A stretch of 64,000 nucleotides of DNA. It comes from Dyella_D sp052115385. GTDB taxonomy: Bacteria; Pseudomonadota; Gammaproteobacteria; Xanthomonadales; Rhodanobacteraceae. The notes below the pieces were generated by a model, which worked only from the letters and a program-made list of their open reading frames with translations, did not search any database and was not told where the DNA came from. The position numbers and the translations under genes are program-made. Below, piece by piece: positions 24,358 to 32,875 of the stretch. The stretch covers positions 310,001 through 374,000 of the forward strand of contig NZ_JBFRGP010000003.1 in NCBI RefSeq assembly GCF_052115385.1, read 5' to 3'. Position 1 is the stretch's first letter. Every line of letters starts with the position of its first letter.

Positions 24358-24696
24358 TCAACGGTTGGCATTGGCCGGGTCTGCCGCGGCGGGCACTTCT
24401 TTCGCCGGCGGGATGGCCTCAGCCGAACTGCCAAGCTCACCGGTCCCCGACGCGCCCGGAAAAGCCTTGGGGCAGACTTCCTTGTAGACGAGTGCGGAAG
24501 TGGGGTTGTAACACTCCCAGTCGATGACCGTGATCGAGCCGGTCACCGGGTCGCTGGGCACCCAGCAATCCATGGGCATGCCGAGCTTGCAGAACAGGTA
24601 AGGGTTGTTCCCGTAGTAGGGAATGGCCTTGAAGAACTGCGCGGACGCGCTGGTGCTGGCGGCCAGGAGCAGGATGAGCAGTAGTGCTTTTTTCAT
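24358..24696 (-). CDS. Small exported protein of unknown function in the T4SS locus
   Basis: 112 residues. Signal peptide 'LLLILLLAASTSASAQ' and a short mature part with a Cys-containing core ('LFCKLGMPMDCWVPSD', 'WECYNPTSALVYKEVCP'; four cysteines, possibly two disulphides), then a Pro/Ala-rich tail. No lipobox. The ATG at 24696 is preferred over one two codons upstream because AAAGGA is correctly spaced only for it. Not recognised. It lies between virB6/DUF4189 and the first immunity gene, so it is either an accessory periplasmic T4SS component or an orphan immunity protein. Confidence 0.65.
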   Translation of the reverse strand: MKKALLLILLLAASTSASAQFFKAIPYYGNNPYLFCKLGMPMDCWVPSDPVTGSITVIDWECYNPTSALVYKEVCPKAFPGASGTGELGSSAEAIPPAKEVPAAADPANANR

Positions 24697-24864
24697 GAGC
24701 ATTCCTTTGCACTTGGATGGTTACGCGGATTTCAGAAGGAAAGGCGCTTGCGCCCTGGATCGCCTTGCATCTGCTGATTCATGGATATCTCAAGCGGCCT
24801 CTCGCGGAAGCTGTTCCACACATCGCCCGCATTCACTCGAGGCGATCCGATTCCATGGATCTCA

Positions 24865-25362
24865 CTAGAGGCGCAGCGCCGTGCTGCAGCTGCTAAAGAC
24901 AACCTTGCATGACGCGTCATCACATAAGCCTATGACCACTTTCTCCGCATCGGGCTTGGTCGGGCGGGTTGCGACGCTATAGTGGTTGTCAGCCTTCGCT
25001 ACCGCGACGCAACTGTTGGAGAAAGCGGAGATCAGTTCGCATTTCGTCGAACCGAGCGAGCGACAGTTCGCCATGGCGATCTGCTCTGCCTCGGATCGAC
25101 TGGCTTTGTTACGCGCAGCGCCGAGGTTGCCGGTGTACTGGGCGTCCAGCGCGACCGCTCCCCAACGCTCGACCCAAACGACATTTTGCGGCGCTCCCGG
25201 TACGGGCGCCTGACTCCCCGGCTGGCCATAACCGGGAATGGGGCGGCAGGAAGTGACGCCTTGCCCACCTTCCGGAACCATGCCAGGGGGGCAACCCCCT
25301 TCAGCGTGAAGCACAGGGCTGAAGCAAAGGATGCAAAAGAGCAGGATCAGCAAGGATTTCAT
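24865..25362 (-). CDS. Exported DUF4189-like protein in the T4SS locus
   Basis: 165 residues: a signal peptide ('LLILLFCILCFSPVLHA'), a Gly/Pro-rich segment with 'GGCPPGMVPEGG', and a C-terminal domain of about 100 residues with the DUF4189 pattern: 'WGAVALDAQYTGNLGAARNK', 'SEAEQIAMANC', 'CVAVAKA' and closing cysteines. Function is unknown; DUF4189 proteins are small periplasmic proteins. The ATG at 25362 gives the best signal peptide; a GTG three codons upstream would overlap the virB6 stop (GTGA). Directly follows virB6, so it is in the virB transcription unit. Somewhat less GC-rich than the virB genes. Confidence 0.72.
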   Translation of the reverse strand: MKSLLILLFCILCFSPVLHAEGGCPPGMVPEGGQGVTSCRPIPGYGQPGSQAPVPGAPQNVVWVERWGAVALDAQYTGNLGAARNKASRSEAEQIAMANCRSLGSTKCELISAFSNSCVAVAKADNHYSVATRPTKPDAEKVVIGLCDDASCKVVFSSCSTALRL

Positions 25363-25367
25363 GGCGA

Positions 25368-26453
25368 TCACGTTTCTCGATTCTGGCCAATCTTGACCTG
25401 ATCGGCCGAGGCTGTCATTGGCGTACTGGGCGTACGCACCCCCAGGCCGGGTGTCGGCGAGGAGGGAATCGACCTCGTATCCGACGTGGCCTGGGATTGA
25501 GGCGACGGCATATAAGACCCCGGCGGCTGTCCCGATGCACTCGGCTGGCTGTTCGCACCACCCATGGCCGAATAGGTCATGAAGTTACCCATCGTGCCCT
25601 GGAAGAACATCGCAGCCATCGGCGGCACGCTGACGATCAGCACCGTCATCAACAGGCCGATGCCGCCCTGCTGCAAGGCCAGGCTGGACAGGCCTTCGGC
25701 ACCCTCGCCAGTGAGGCTATTGATCAGGTTGGCCGCCCACAGCGCCTCGGCGACGCTCAGGCACAGGCGCATGGCGATCGATGTGACCACCGCCAGCATA
25801 GCCATCGAGAACAAGGTGCCGATGCCGTACATCAACCATTTTCGGAATAGTTCCTTGGTCTGCTCGAAGATCAGGCACAGGATGAACAATGGTCCCAGCC
25901 CGATGAATAGCGCCATAGCGAACTGATAGAGCAGCAGCATCGCGCCGGCGGTCATCGGCGGACTGGCGGTGCCGAAGGTGGCCAGCAGTTCGGCCTTCGA
26001 TTTCTGGCCGGCCATGTCGATGTCGGTGGGATTGACCTTGATCACATCGATCGCCGACAAGGCCAGCTGGGTCTTGGCCAGGTTCTGGTCGATCATGTCC
26101 TCCGGCGAGCTGTTGTTGCCGGTGAACAGGAAGTTGATGTGCTTGCCGAGATCCGTGGTGAGCAGCTCCTGGATATCGTTGCCCGCGACGGCCAGGGTGG
26201 TGGCCACGGAGACGATGAAGACGATCTTCGCCATGTTGGCGACCAGGGCCATCATCGGTTCTCGGCTCTGGCCGGTCACCATGCGGTAGCCCTGGATCGC
26301 TACCCAGAGGGTGACCAGGATCACCGCGAAGGTCGACGCCCACAGCGCCATGCGTCCAAGCACGTCCTGCTGGAAGTGGGCGATCTGGCTCTTCAGATAG
26401 CTGTTGACCAGCGAGAAGAAAATATAATCGCCAGTAGTTGATGCAGGCACCAT
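25368..26453 (-). CDS. virB6: VirB6 inner-membrane channel protein
   Basis: Polytopic inner-membrane component at the base of the T4SS conduit. 361 residues: 5-6 hydrophobic segments between about residues 35 and 290 ('FAVILVTLWVAIQGYRMVTG', 'AMALFIGLGPLFILCLIFEQ', 'GGIGLLMTVLIVSVPPMAAM'), with the family-typical 'GLGPLFI...FEQTKELFRKWL' block containing the conserved Trp. The C-terminal 80 residues are a Ser/Pro/Gln-rich cytoplasmic or periplasmic tail. AAGGA ribosome site. It lies 51 bp downstream of virB5, in the standard order of the X-T4SS. Confidence 0.93.
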   Translation of the reverse strand: MVPASTTGDYIFFSLVNSYLKSQIAHFQQDVLGRMALWASTFAVILVTLWVAIQGYRMVTGQSREPMMALVANMAKIVFIVSVATTLAVAGNDIQELLTTDLGKHINFLFTGNNSSPEDMIDQNLAKTQLALSAIDVIKVNPTDIDMAGQKSKAELLATFGTASPPMTAGAMLLLYQFAMALFIGLGPLFILCLIFEQTKELFRKWLMYGIGTLFSMAMLAVVTSIAMRLCLSVAEALWAANLINSLTGEGAEGLSSLALQQGGIGLLMTVLIVSVPPMAAMFFQGTMGNFMTYSAMGGANSQPSASGQPPGSYMPSPQSQATSDTRSIPSSPTPGLGVRTPSTPMTASADQVKIGQNRET

Positions 26454-26504
26454 AGCACCCAGTTCCTTAGGTTCGTGTCGCGAATGACTTCATTGCCGAC
26501 GAGC

Positions 26505-27287
26505 TCAGTTACCGCTGTTGAGCGTCGAGAAGGCGAGTTCCAGCGTGCCGGCGTGGACGATGGTGCCCAGCAGCGTGTTCTTGCCCTTCATCGCTTCCTG
26601 GCCGAGCTTGGCCTGCTGGCCTTCCAGGTACTTGATGATCTGGTCGTCGCTCTGCACCTGCACCTGCCACAGGCGCATTTCGGTATCCATGCTGGCCTGG
26701 CCGCGCGCGATGTTGGCCTGCGCGCCGGCGAGCGCGCCCTGGCTGGTGCCGACCATCTGCGAGATCTGCTCGAACTGCCTCGCATAGCCGCCGTAGACGG
26801 TATTGACGCGGTTGAGCATGTCCACGGTGACGTTGTACTGGTGGTTGCGCCGCATCACGATCTGCTGGCAGACCTTCATCTGGCTATCCACCACCGAATC
26901 TTGCAGCTTGGGCAGGGACAGCGTCAGCAGGCCGGGAATGATGGGCACGCCATCCTTGGGCGAGGGGCACGCTTCCGCCACGCCAGCGTCGTCGGCGATC
27001 CTGACGTAGGTGGTGTCCAGGCTCAGCACGCTGGAGAAGCTCATGCTCTGCAGCGAAATCAGCTGCTGCGCGTAGTGCTGCAGCACAGAGGCGTACTGCG
27101 CGACTTCCTTGCCGTACTGAGCCGCGGTCTGGATGAAGTTCGCCGCATCCTGCGCGATGTGCGCGGGATCGATGACGGCCCACTGGGCCTGCGCCTGATC
27201 GGCATAGAAGCCGGTGAGCGAGACCACCGCGAGAGCCACGGCGGCCGGAAGCTTCAGAAGACGGGGGGTGCGCGTTTGCTTGGTCAT
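26505..27287 (-). CDS. virB5: VirB5-like minor pilus/adhesin component
   Basis: Exported 260-residue protein, the pilus-tip subunit in related systems. Signal peptide 'VALAVVSLTGFYADQAQAQ' (about 17-35), then long amphipathic helices ('NFIQTAAQYGKEVAQYASVL', 'LNRVNTVYGGYARQFEQISQ') as in VirB5/T4SS PF07996 proteins. Identity among VirB5s is low, so the call rests on helix pattern and position between virB4 and virB6. Start at 'MTKQTRTP'; upstream in-frame sequence is part of virB4 read in another frame. Confidence 0.82.
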   Translation of the reverse strand: MTKQTRTPRLLKLPAAVALAVVSLTGFYADQAQAQWAVIDPAHIAQDAANFIQTAAQYGKEVAQYASVLQHYAQQLISLQSMSFSSVLSLDTTYVRIADDAGVAEACPSPKDGVPIIPGLLTLSLPKLQDSVVDSQMKVCQQIVMRRNHQYNVTVDMLNRVNTVYGGYARQFEQISQMVGTSQGALAGAQANIARGQASMDTEMRLWQVQVQSDDQIIKYLEGQQAKLGQEAMKGKNTLLGTIVHAGTLELAFSTLNSGN

Positions 27288-27316
27288 GGCACGTTGTCCG
27301 TAGTCGAGGGTAGGGG

Positions 27317-29794
27317 TCAGCCGGCCGCAGTGCGGCGGGGAGTGTTCTGGTTGGCGCCGGTGGGGGAACTGGGCCGGCCCTTGCCGCTGCCTTTGCGGCG
27401 TTCGTAGAAGGTGGGCAGCCACTGGTCGGGCTTGAGATCGCCGGCGGGTATGCCGGCGGCGTTGGCGTGTTCGGCCAGCACCTGGTGCATGATCTCGATG
27501 TTGTCGGTGGAGGCGGAAATCACCGCCAGCGCATCGTCCAGGCCGCGCAGGTTGAGCTGGCATACCGACGAGGCATGGCCCTGCTTGACCAGGAAGCAGC
27601 GCGAGCGCTCGTCCAGTCCCACCACCACCTGGTACTCCGCTTCAGTGAGCTTGAGACCGTTGATGTAGTCCTCGCGGCTCGCGTTCGGATTGGGCAGCAG
27701 GACCATGGTGGCGGTCTGCTCGATCAGTGCCGCGGAGATGTCGCTGGCCAGCGCGTCTTCCGGACTCTGGGTGGCGAAGATGCCCATGCCGTTCTGCTTA
27801 CGGATGGTCTTCTGCTTGTTCTTGGCGAATTCCTTCAGGCCGCCCTTGCCGTCGAGGATCTTCCAGAATTCGTCCATCACGTAGATCAGGCGGCGGCCGT
27901 CGATCAGCGACTCCAGGCGGTGCAGCAGGTAGTTGATCACCGGCGAGCGCACTTCGGGGTTGTCGATGATGTCGGTGTAGTCGAAGCCGATGATGTTGGC
28001 TTTTTCCAGGTCGATGGTGTCGACCGGGTTGTCGAACACCCAGCCCAGCGAGTTGCCGGCAGTCCACTTGCGCATGCGCACGAACAGGCCGTCGTCGCCC
28101 ATGTTGGGCAGGCTCTTCTGGAAGTTGGTCATGGTGCGCAGGTGCATCGGCGTGTCGAGGATGGCCTCGACCGCGCGGAAGATGTCATCCTCTTCGCGCG
28201 AGCTGTACACGCTTTTGCCGGCCAGCACCTTCATCAGGTCGGACAGAAACTGCACGTTGCCTTCGTTGCGTTCGCACTGGAACGGGTTGAAGCCGGTCGG
28301 CTGGCCGTTCTCCAGCGCCAGGTAGTTGCCGCCGCAGGCGCGCACGAAGATCTCCGCGCCCTTGTCCTTGTCGAAGAAGAAGATGGTCGGCGCGGGCTTG
28401 AGTTTCTGCACCTGGCTGAGCAGGAAGTTGATCAGTGCGGTTTTACCGGTACCGGACTTGCCGATCACCATGGTGTTGGCGATCGCCTTCTCGCCCAGCG
28501 AGTTCTCGCCCGGATGAGTGGCGTGGAAGTTGAAGTAGTACGGCTGGCCGTTGGTGGTCTGCAGCGTGGTGACGCAGTCGCCCCAGGGGTTGTTCTCCTT
28601 CTTGCCCAGCGCGAAGTTGTGCAGCGGGGACAGGCCCAGGAAGTTCAGCGAGCTGACGTTGGCCAGGCGGGTGCGGAACTTCCAGTTGGCGGGGAACTGC
28701 GAGTAGTACGAGGAGGTGACCGCCAGGTCTTCCTTGATCGAGACGAAGCCGGCATTGGACAGCTCCGCGCGGGTGGCGGCGATCTGCTGCGACAGCAGCT
28801 CGTGCGTGGCCGCGTAGATCGTCATCATGAAGTGGTACTCGCCCAGCACGAAGTTGCCGGAGGCGAGCTGGTCCATGGCCTGGTCCATCTCGATGATCTG
28901 GCTCACGGCCTTGTCGCCGGAGGAGATCATCATGCCCTTGGTGCGCTCGAGCGCTTTCAGCGCGTCCTGGCGGCCCATCGGGCTGAACGAGTGGGTGACC
29001 ACGTATTCGAAATCGAGGTACTTCAGGCCGTTGAGGATGCCCGGATAGGTGCCGTCCGGATATTCCTTGACGTTGAGCACGGCGCCGAAGTGATTGACGC
29101 CGGTGGGCGTGGTGATCACGAAGTCGCCGGTCTTGGCGGAGAAGCGCTGCTTGCTCACCGGCAGGTAGCGGTAGACCGGCGCCTGCAGTACCGGCACCGG
29201 TTCGTCGATGCGGTTGAGCAGGTAGCCGAAGAATTCCAGCGTCTCGGAGAACACGATGCCGTTGCTGGCCTCGTACATCCCCAGGCGGGTGGGCGAATAC
29301 TCCTTGAGTACGGCCTCGACGTTGCCGGCCAGCTCCAGGATGGTGGCGATCGCCTGCTGCTGTTCCGCTTCGAGCTGGGTGGTGTCGCTGGACTTGTCGG
29401 CAAAGCGCTTGCCGGAGACCACCGGGCGGTAGATCAGGGTCAGGTACAGCTCGTTCTGCATCAGCTTCTGGGCCGACAACGCGTTGTAGTAGGCGTCGGA
29501 CAGGCCCTGGTTGAAGTTGTGGTCGAAGCGGCTGTTGTTGACCAGCTTGCGGCGGCGGCGCACGTCATGGACCCAGAAGGCCACGTTGACGAAGTCCGGC
29601 GCGCGCAGCGTCTGCAGCATGCGGTTGAAGGTGTTGTGCCGGTGCTCGAGTTCCCATTCCTCGCGTCCGACGAAGGGCAGGCCTTCCAGCCGCCATACGA
29701 GCATGTAGTCGCCGCCCGTGGTCTTGAGCACGGTCGGGGATACATGGGTGGACAGTGGCAGGAATTCGCTGATGGGTGCGTCTGACGTGAACAT
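27317..29794 (-). CDS. virB4: VirB4 secretion ATPase
   Basis: The large T4SS ATPase at the inner membrane, powering assembly and substrate transfer. 825 residues, typical length. The N-terminal half matches the CagE/TrbE/VirB region ('PFVGREEWELEHRHNTFNRM'); the C-terminal half has Walker A 'IGKSGTGKTALI', Walker B 'LIYVMDEFWKIL' and 'GMGIFATQSPEDALAS'. The C-terminus is a basic, Ser/Pro-rich tail. Start at 'MFTSDAPISEF' (29794); the longer open frame upstream covers the intergenic gap and the virB3 end. It lies 68 bp downstream of virB3 and 29 bp upstream of virB5. Confidence 0.97.
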   Translation of the reverse strand: MFTSDAPISEFLPLSTHVSPTVLKTTGGDYMLVWRLEGLPFVGREEWELEHRHNTFNRMLQTLRAPDFVNVAFWVHDVRRRRKLVNNSRFDHNFNQGLSDAYYNALSAQKLMQNELYLTLIYRPVVSGKRFADKSSDTTQLEAEQQQAIATILELAGNVEAVLKEYSPTRLGMYEASNGIVFSETLEFFGYLLNRIDEPVPVLQAPVYRYLPVSKQRFSAKTGDFVITTPTGVNHFGAVLNVKEYPDGTYPGILNGLKYLDFEYVVTHSFSPMGRQDALKALERTKGMMISSGDKAVSQIIEMDQAMDQLASGNFVLGEYHFMMTIYAATHELLSQQIAATRAELSNAGFVSIKEDLAVTSSYYSQFPANWKFRTRLANVSSLNFLGLSPLHNFALGKKENNPWGDCVTTLQTTNGQPYYFNFHATHPGENSLGEKAIANTMVIGKSGTGKTALINFLLSQVQKLKPAPTIFFFDKDKGAEIFVRACGGNYLALENGQPTGFNPFQCERNEGNVQFLSDLMKVLAGKSVYSSREEDDIFRAVEAILDTPMHLRTMTNFQKSLPNMGDDGLFVRMRKWTAGNSLGWVFDNPVDTIDLEKANIIGFDYTDIIDNPEVRSPVINYLLHRLESLIDGRRLIYVMDEFWKILDGKGGLKEFAKNKQKTIRKQNGMGIFATQSPEDALASDISAALIEQTATMVLLPNPNASREDYINGLKLTEAEYQVVVGLDERSRCFLVKQGHASSVCQLNLRGLDDALAVISASTDNIEIMHQVLAEHANAAGIPAGDLKPDQWLPTFYERRKGSGKGRPSSPTGANQNTPRRTAAG

Positions 29795-29862
29795 GGCTCG
29801 ATGACCGGTGATGTGTCGAAAAGGCCGCCCTCGGCGAAAGCATTCGCCGAGGGGCCCCTGTA

Positions 29863-30168
29863 TTACTTGTCTTTGTGATCCCGATAGGCATTGGGGGTGA
29901 ACACCCACATGCCTTCGTTCTGCTGCAGATTGCGCACCCGGGTCCGGAACTGCATGCGCAGGCCCAGCAGGCGGAAGATCAGCTCGTCACGGCGCGCCAT
30001 CTGGCGCATCACCATGATGGTCGGCGGGATCACCGCCAGGAACAGCATGTTGCCGGAGTACATGGCAAACAGCAGTCCGCTGCCCGCGCCCACGAAGAAC
30101 GGCACGTACGGCACGCCCATGAACATGGGCGGGCGCGTGCAGCCCCGGAAGAGCGCGTTCTTATGCAT
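29863..30168 (-). CDS. virB3: VirB3 inner-membrane protein
   Basis: Small inner-membrane T4SS subunit of 101 residues, normal size. It has the N-terminal 'LFRGCTRPPMFMGVPY' pattern (the conserved family start is 'xGxTRPPMxxGV'), one or two hydrophobic segments ('PFFVGAGSGLLFAMYSGNM', 'LFLAVIPPTIMVM') and a basic C-terminus. Its start overlaps the end of virB2 by 8 bp, implying coupled translation. Confidence 0.94.
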   Translation of the reverse strand: MHKNALFRGCTRPPMFMGVPYVPFFVGAGSGLLFAMYSGNMLFLAVIPPTIMVMRQMARRDELIFRLLGLRMQFRTRVRNLQQNEGMWVFTPNAYRDHKDK

Positions 30169-30547
30169 AGTGCTGCAGGATGTGGATCACGGCGGCGCTG
30201 CAGCTGTTGCCGGTGTCGCCGATCAGCATCTTGGCGATCTGGGCCGCCGCGCCGATCAGCACGCCGCCGATCAGGATCGGAGCCACGTCGCCGATGCGCT
30301 TGTGGGCGAACGCGATCTGGTAGCCGGAGAAGATCACCGCGATGGTCACCACGGCGATCGACGCCATGTTGAGCAGGCCGTTGATGTTCTTGAAGAAGCC
30401 GCAGATCTTGGTGTCGGTGCCACCGAAGTCCTGAGCAAACGCCAGGTCCGGCATGGCGATGGCGGCGACAAGAACCAGGCCCATGATCATCATGGCGAGC
30501 ATGTTCTTGGTGTTCATGTTGGTCGGGATGTAGAGCTTGTTTGCCAT
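30161..30547 (-). CDS. virB2: VirB2 major pilin
   Basis: T4SS pilin precursor of 128 residues. A long signal region ends at 'MPDLAFA' (cleavage after about residue 38), leaving a mature protein of about 90 residues with two hydrophobic helices ('MASIAVVTIAVIFSGYQIAF' and 'VAPILIGGVLIGAAAQIAKM') separated by the short polar loop 'AHKRIGD', the classic pilin hairpin. Cysteines near both ends of the mature protein (about 49 and 115) might form a disulphide. AAGGA ribosome site. Preceded by a 179-bp gap from virB1 that contains only a doubtful small ORF. Confidence 0.95.
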   Translation of the reverse strand: MANKLYIPTNMNTKNMLAMMIMGLVLVAAIAMPDLAFAQDFGGTDTKICGFFKNINGLLNMASIAVVTIAVIFSGYQIAFAHKRIGDVAPILIGGVLIGAAAQIAKMLIGDTGNSCSAAVIHILQHYA

Positions 30548-30584
30548 TGGACGGTTCCTTCTGGGCGGTTCGGTGAATTGGGCG

Positions 30585-30746
30585 TCAGCCCTTGGACTTC
30601 GGTGATACGACGGACGGCCCGGCCTGGGCCGGAGCTTGCTGGCGGCCCGAAGGCCTTCGCGGCAGGCCAGGCGAACCCGCGCACGAATCGGTGGCGTCGC
30701 GCCTTGCGGGCGACGTCTGGTGAAAGTCAGAAAACGAGCGCGGCAT
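30585..30746 (-). CDS. Doubtful 53-residue ORF between virB1 and virB2
   Basis: Starts inside the last codons of virB1 in another frame, with a good Shine-Dalgarno (GGGAGG, 5 nt spacing), and fills the otherwise empty gap before virB2. The product is basic, Ser/Pro/Gln-rich and has no domain or signal. It may be real, a remnant of a longer virB1 tail after a frameshift, or chance. Confidence 0.2.
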   Translation of the reverse strand: MPRSFSDFHQTSPARRDATDSCAGSPGLPRRPSGRQQAPAQAGPSVVSPKSKG

Positions 30747-31797
30747 CGCGGCCTCCCTGGCGCATGTCGGCCCGGTCGGGGCCTGGCGCCATGGTCGCGC
30801 CGGCGGCCTGGCCGGACTGTGCGGAGGTTTGCGGCGCGCGATCGTTGGGGCCGCGCACCTGCGGCGTGAACACGCCATCGCCGGGCGCCGCGGGGTTGGC
30901 CGCCGGGCTGCCGCTCGGCGCTCCGCCGACCACGCCGGCCATGATCGGCTGGTTGTCGTCGGCCTGGCCCTGCATGGTGTTGGCCACGCCCTGCGGCGCC
31001 ATTTGTCCGTTGGACGGCATGGCCTGCTGCATGGTCCGCGCGACATTGGGATAGGGCACGCCCTGCGGCACGGCCTGGCCATTGGCCGGCATGCCCTGGG
31101 GCAGCGGCTGGCTGTTCACCGGCTGCTGCGGCTGCATGCCCAGGCGGTTGGCAAGCGCGCTCACGGCGACATTGGCGGCGGTGTCGATCGCCACGCTGCG
31201 CAGCGCCACCCGGTAGGAGGCGTCATCGATCTGGGTGTTGACCACCGGCGCCACGCGGCGGCCGCCGCCCTGGGCTTGTACTTGGGCTTGGGCTTGCGGC
31301 TGCACCTGCGTCTGCAGCGGGATGGCCTGCGCCACCGGCGTGCTGTTGCTGGCCAGGCGCATGCCGCGGCCCATCGAGTCGTAGATCTTCTGGACGTAGC
31401 CGTCGCGGTAGCCGGTGGTGAAATTGCCGGAGTAGTAGCAGCTGAACGCCTTGCCCCAGTCGCCGCCCGCGCTGGCATAGCAGCCGGCCAGGATGCGCGA
31501 ACCGGCGCCCAGGTTGCCGCACATCGAGAAGGCCTTCTCGTAGGTGTCCAGCCCGTACTTGCCGAAGTTGGTGCGATTGACCTGCGCCAGGCCCACCGAA
31601 AAGTTGTAGCCCTTGCTTTCCAGCATCTGCACGGTGGCGATCGCCTCGTCCAGGTTCTGCGGCTGGCGCACCAGCTGACCGCCCACTACGCCGATGGCGA
31701 AGGGGTTGGAGCTCGACTCGACATTGACGACGTGCTGCATCACCTCCGCCGGTACGGCGAGGTTCTGGCAGGCCATCATTTCCAGTCCGGTCAACAT
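30727..31797 (-). CDS. virB1: VirB1 lytic transglycosylase
   Basis: Local peptidoglycan remodelling enzyme for T4SS assembly. 356 residues. The SLT/lysozyme-like domain occupies about residues 1-150: 'VVNVESSSNPFAIGVVGG' holds the catalytic Glu in the 'ES' motif, 'SVGLAQVNRTNFGKYGLD' is the second block. The C-terminal 200 residues are Gln/Pro/Ala/Asn-rich and low-complexity, unusually long for VirB1 and possibly a VirB9/VirB10-interacting or secreted tail. No obvious signal peptide at the chosen start, as is common for VirB1 homologues annotated this way. Located between virB11 and virB2, the X-T4SS order. Confidence 0.92.
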   Translation of the reverse strand: MLTGLEMMACQNLAVPAEVMQHVVNVESSSNPFAIGVVGGQLVRQPQNLDEAIATVQMLESKGYNFSVGLAQVNRTNFGKYGLDTYEKAFSMCGNLGAGSRILAGCYASAGGDWGKAFSCYYSGNFTTGYRDGYVQKIYDSMGRGMRLASNSTPVAQAIPLQTQVQPQAQAQVQAQGGGRRVAPVVNTQIDDASYRVALRSVAIDTAANVAVSALANRLGMQPQQPVNSQPLPQGMPANGQAVPQGVPYPNVARTMQQAMPSNGQMAPQGVANTMQGQADDNQPIMAGVVGGAPSGSPAANPAAPGDGVFTPQVRGPNDRAPQTSAQSGQAAGATMAPGPDRADMRQGGRDAALVF

Positions 31798-31822
31798 GGT
31801 CGGTCCCTGTGCTCCTGGATGC

Positions 31823-32857
31823 TTACGCCGCGGCGAACTGGCGCGCGGGGTTGAAGTCGATGCCGGTGATGTAGCGGCGGCCGGCGTGCGCCTTGATGTG
31901 CACCACGATGTCGATGGTCATCATCAGCAGGCGCTTGATGGTGGCGAACTCCAGGCCCGAGCCTTCGGCCGAGGCCTTCACCATCAGTGCGAGCTGGTCC
32001 CAGGTCTGTTCCGGGCTGCCGGCGTGGCAGCTGGTGATCGAGCCCGGGTGGCCCGAAGCGCAGTTGCGGATGAAGTAGAACGATTCGTCGCCGCGCAGCT
32101 CGGCCAGGATGATGCGGTCCGGCTTCATGCGCAGGCACGCTTCCATGCAGCTCTTCGCGGTGACGTTGCTGGTGCTCTGGCCGCCCTTGGAATAGAGCAG
32201 GTGCACCACGTTGGGCTGGTCGAGGAACAGCTCGCGGGCGTCCTCGATGCTCACCAGCCGCTCGTTGTGCGGGATGTGGTGCACCAGCGACTTCATGAAG
32301 GTCGTCTTGCCGCTGCCGGTGGCGCCGGACACCACGATGTTCTTCTTGTACAGCACCGCCTGGCGGAAGAAGTCCGCATAACGGCGCTGCGCGCGCAGGT
32401 CCAGCAGTTCCTGGTCCAGGCTGCTGACCCCGTGCGCGTCCTCGATGATCTCGCTGAAGAAGCCGTCGTCGTGGTACTGCGCCAGCGTCTTGGTCTGCTT
32501 GGACGGCAGGCGGATGGTGATCGAGACCTTGCCGGCCTCGACGGCCGGCGGGATCACGAACTGCGCACGCTGCCCGGTGGGGAAGGTGAGCGACACCACG
32601 GGGTCGGTGTCGGTGATGCGCTGCCCCGTGTTGCTCTCGTTGACGACGGCGGTGCAGAACTGGCGGGCGCGGTCGAAAGTCAGCGATGGAATGTCCATCT
32701 TCTGCCATCCGTTGCGGCTCTCCAGGTACAGCTCGCCCGGTTTGTTGATGCAGATTTCCGTGACCTCGGGCGAGGCCATGAATTCCTTGATGCCCAGTAC
32801 CTCGTACTGGTACTCGAGGAATTCGTTGGAAACCTGTGCGACCGCTCCGTCATCCAT
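31823..32857 (-). CDS. virB11: VirB11 hexameric ATPase
   Basis: Cytoplasmic traffic ATPase that switches the machine between pilus assembly and secretion. 344 residues. Seen: Walker A 'VSGATGSGKTTFMKSL' (about residue 175), Asp box 'LVSIEDARELF', Walker B-like 'RIILAELRGDES' and the His box 'SGHPGSITSCHAGSPEQ', in family order. No membrane segment. Ends 25 bp before virB1 and begins 18 bp after virB10. Confidence 0.97.
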   Translation of the reverse strand: MDDGAVAQVSNEFLEYQYEVLGIKEFMASPEVTEICINKPGELYLESRNGWQKMDIPSLTFDRARQFCTAVVNESNTGQRITDTDPVVSLTFPTGQRAQFVIPPAVEAGKVSITIRLPSKQTKTLAQYHDDGFFSEIIEDAHGVSSLDQELLDLRAQRRYADFFRQAVLYKKNIVVSGATGSGKTTFMKSLVHHIPHNERLVSIEDARELFLDQPNVVHLLYSKGGQSTSNVTAKSCMEACLRMKPDRIILAELRGDESFYFIRNCASGHPGSITSCHAGSPEQTWDQLALMVKASAEGSGLEFATIKRLLMMTIDIVVHIKAHAGRRYITGIDFNPARQFAAA

Positions 32858-32875
32858 ACCGGTTTGTCTCGTTCC

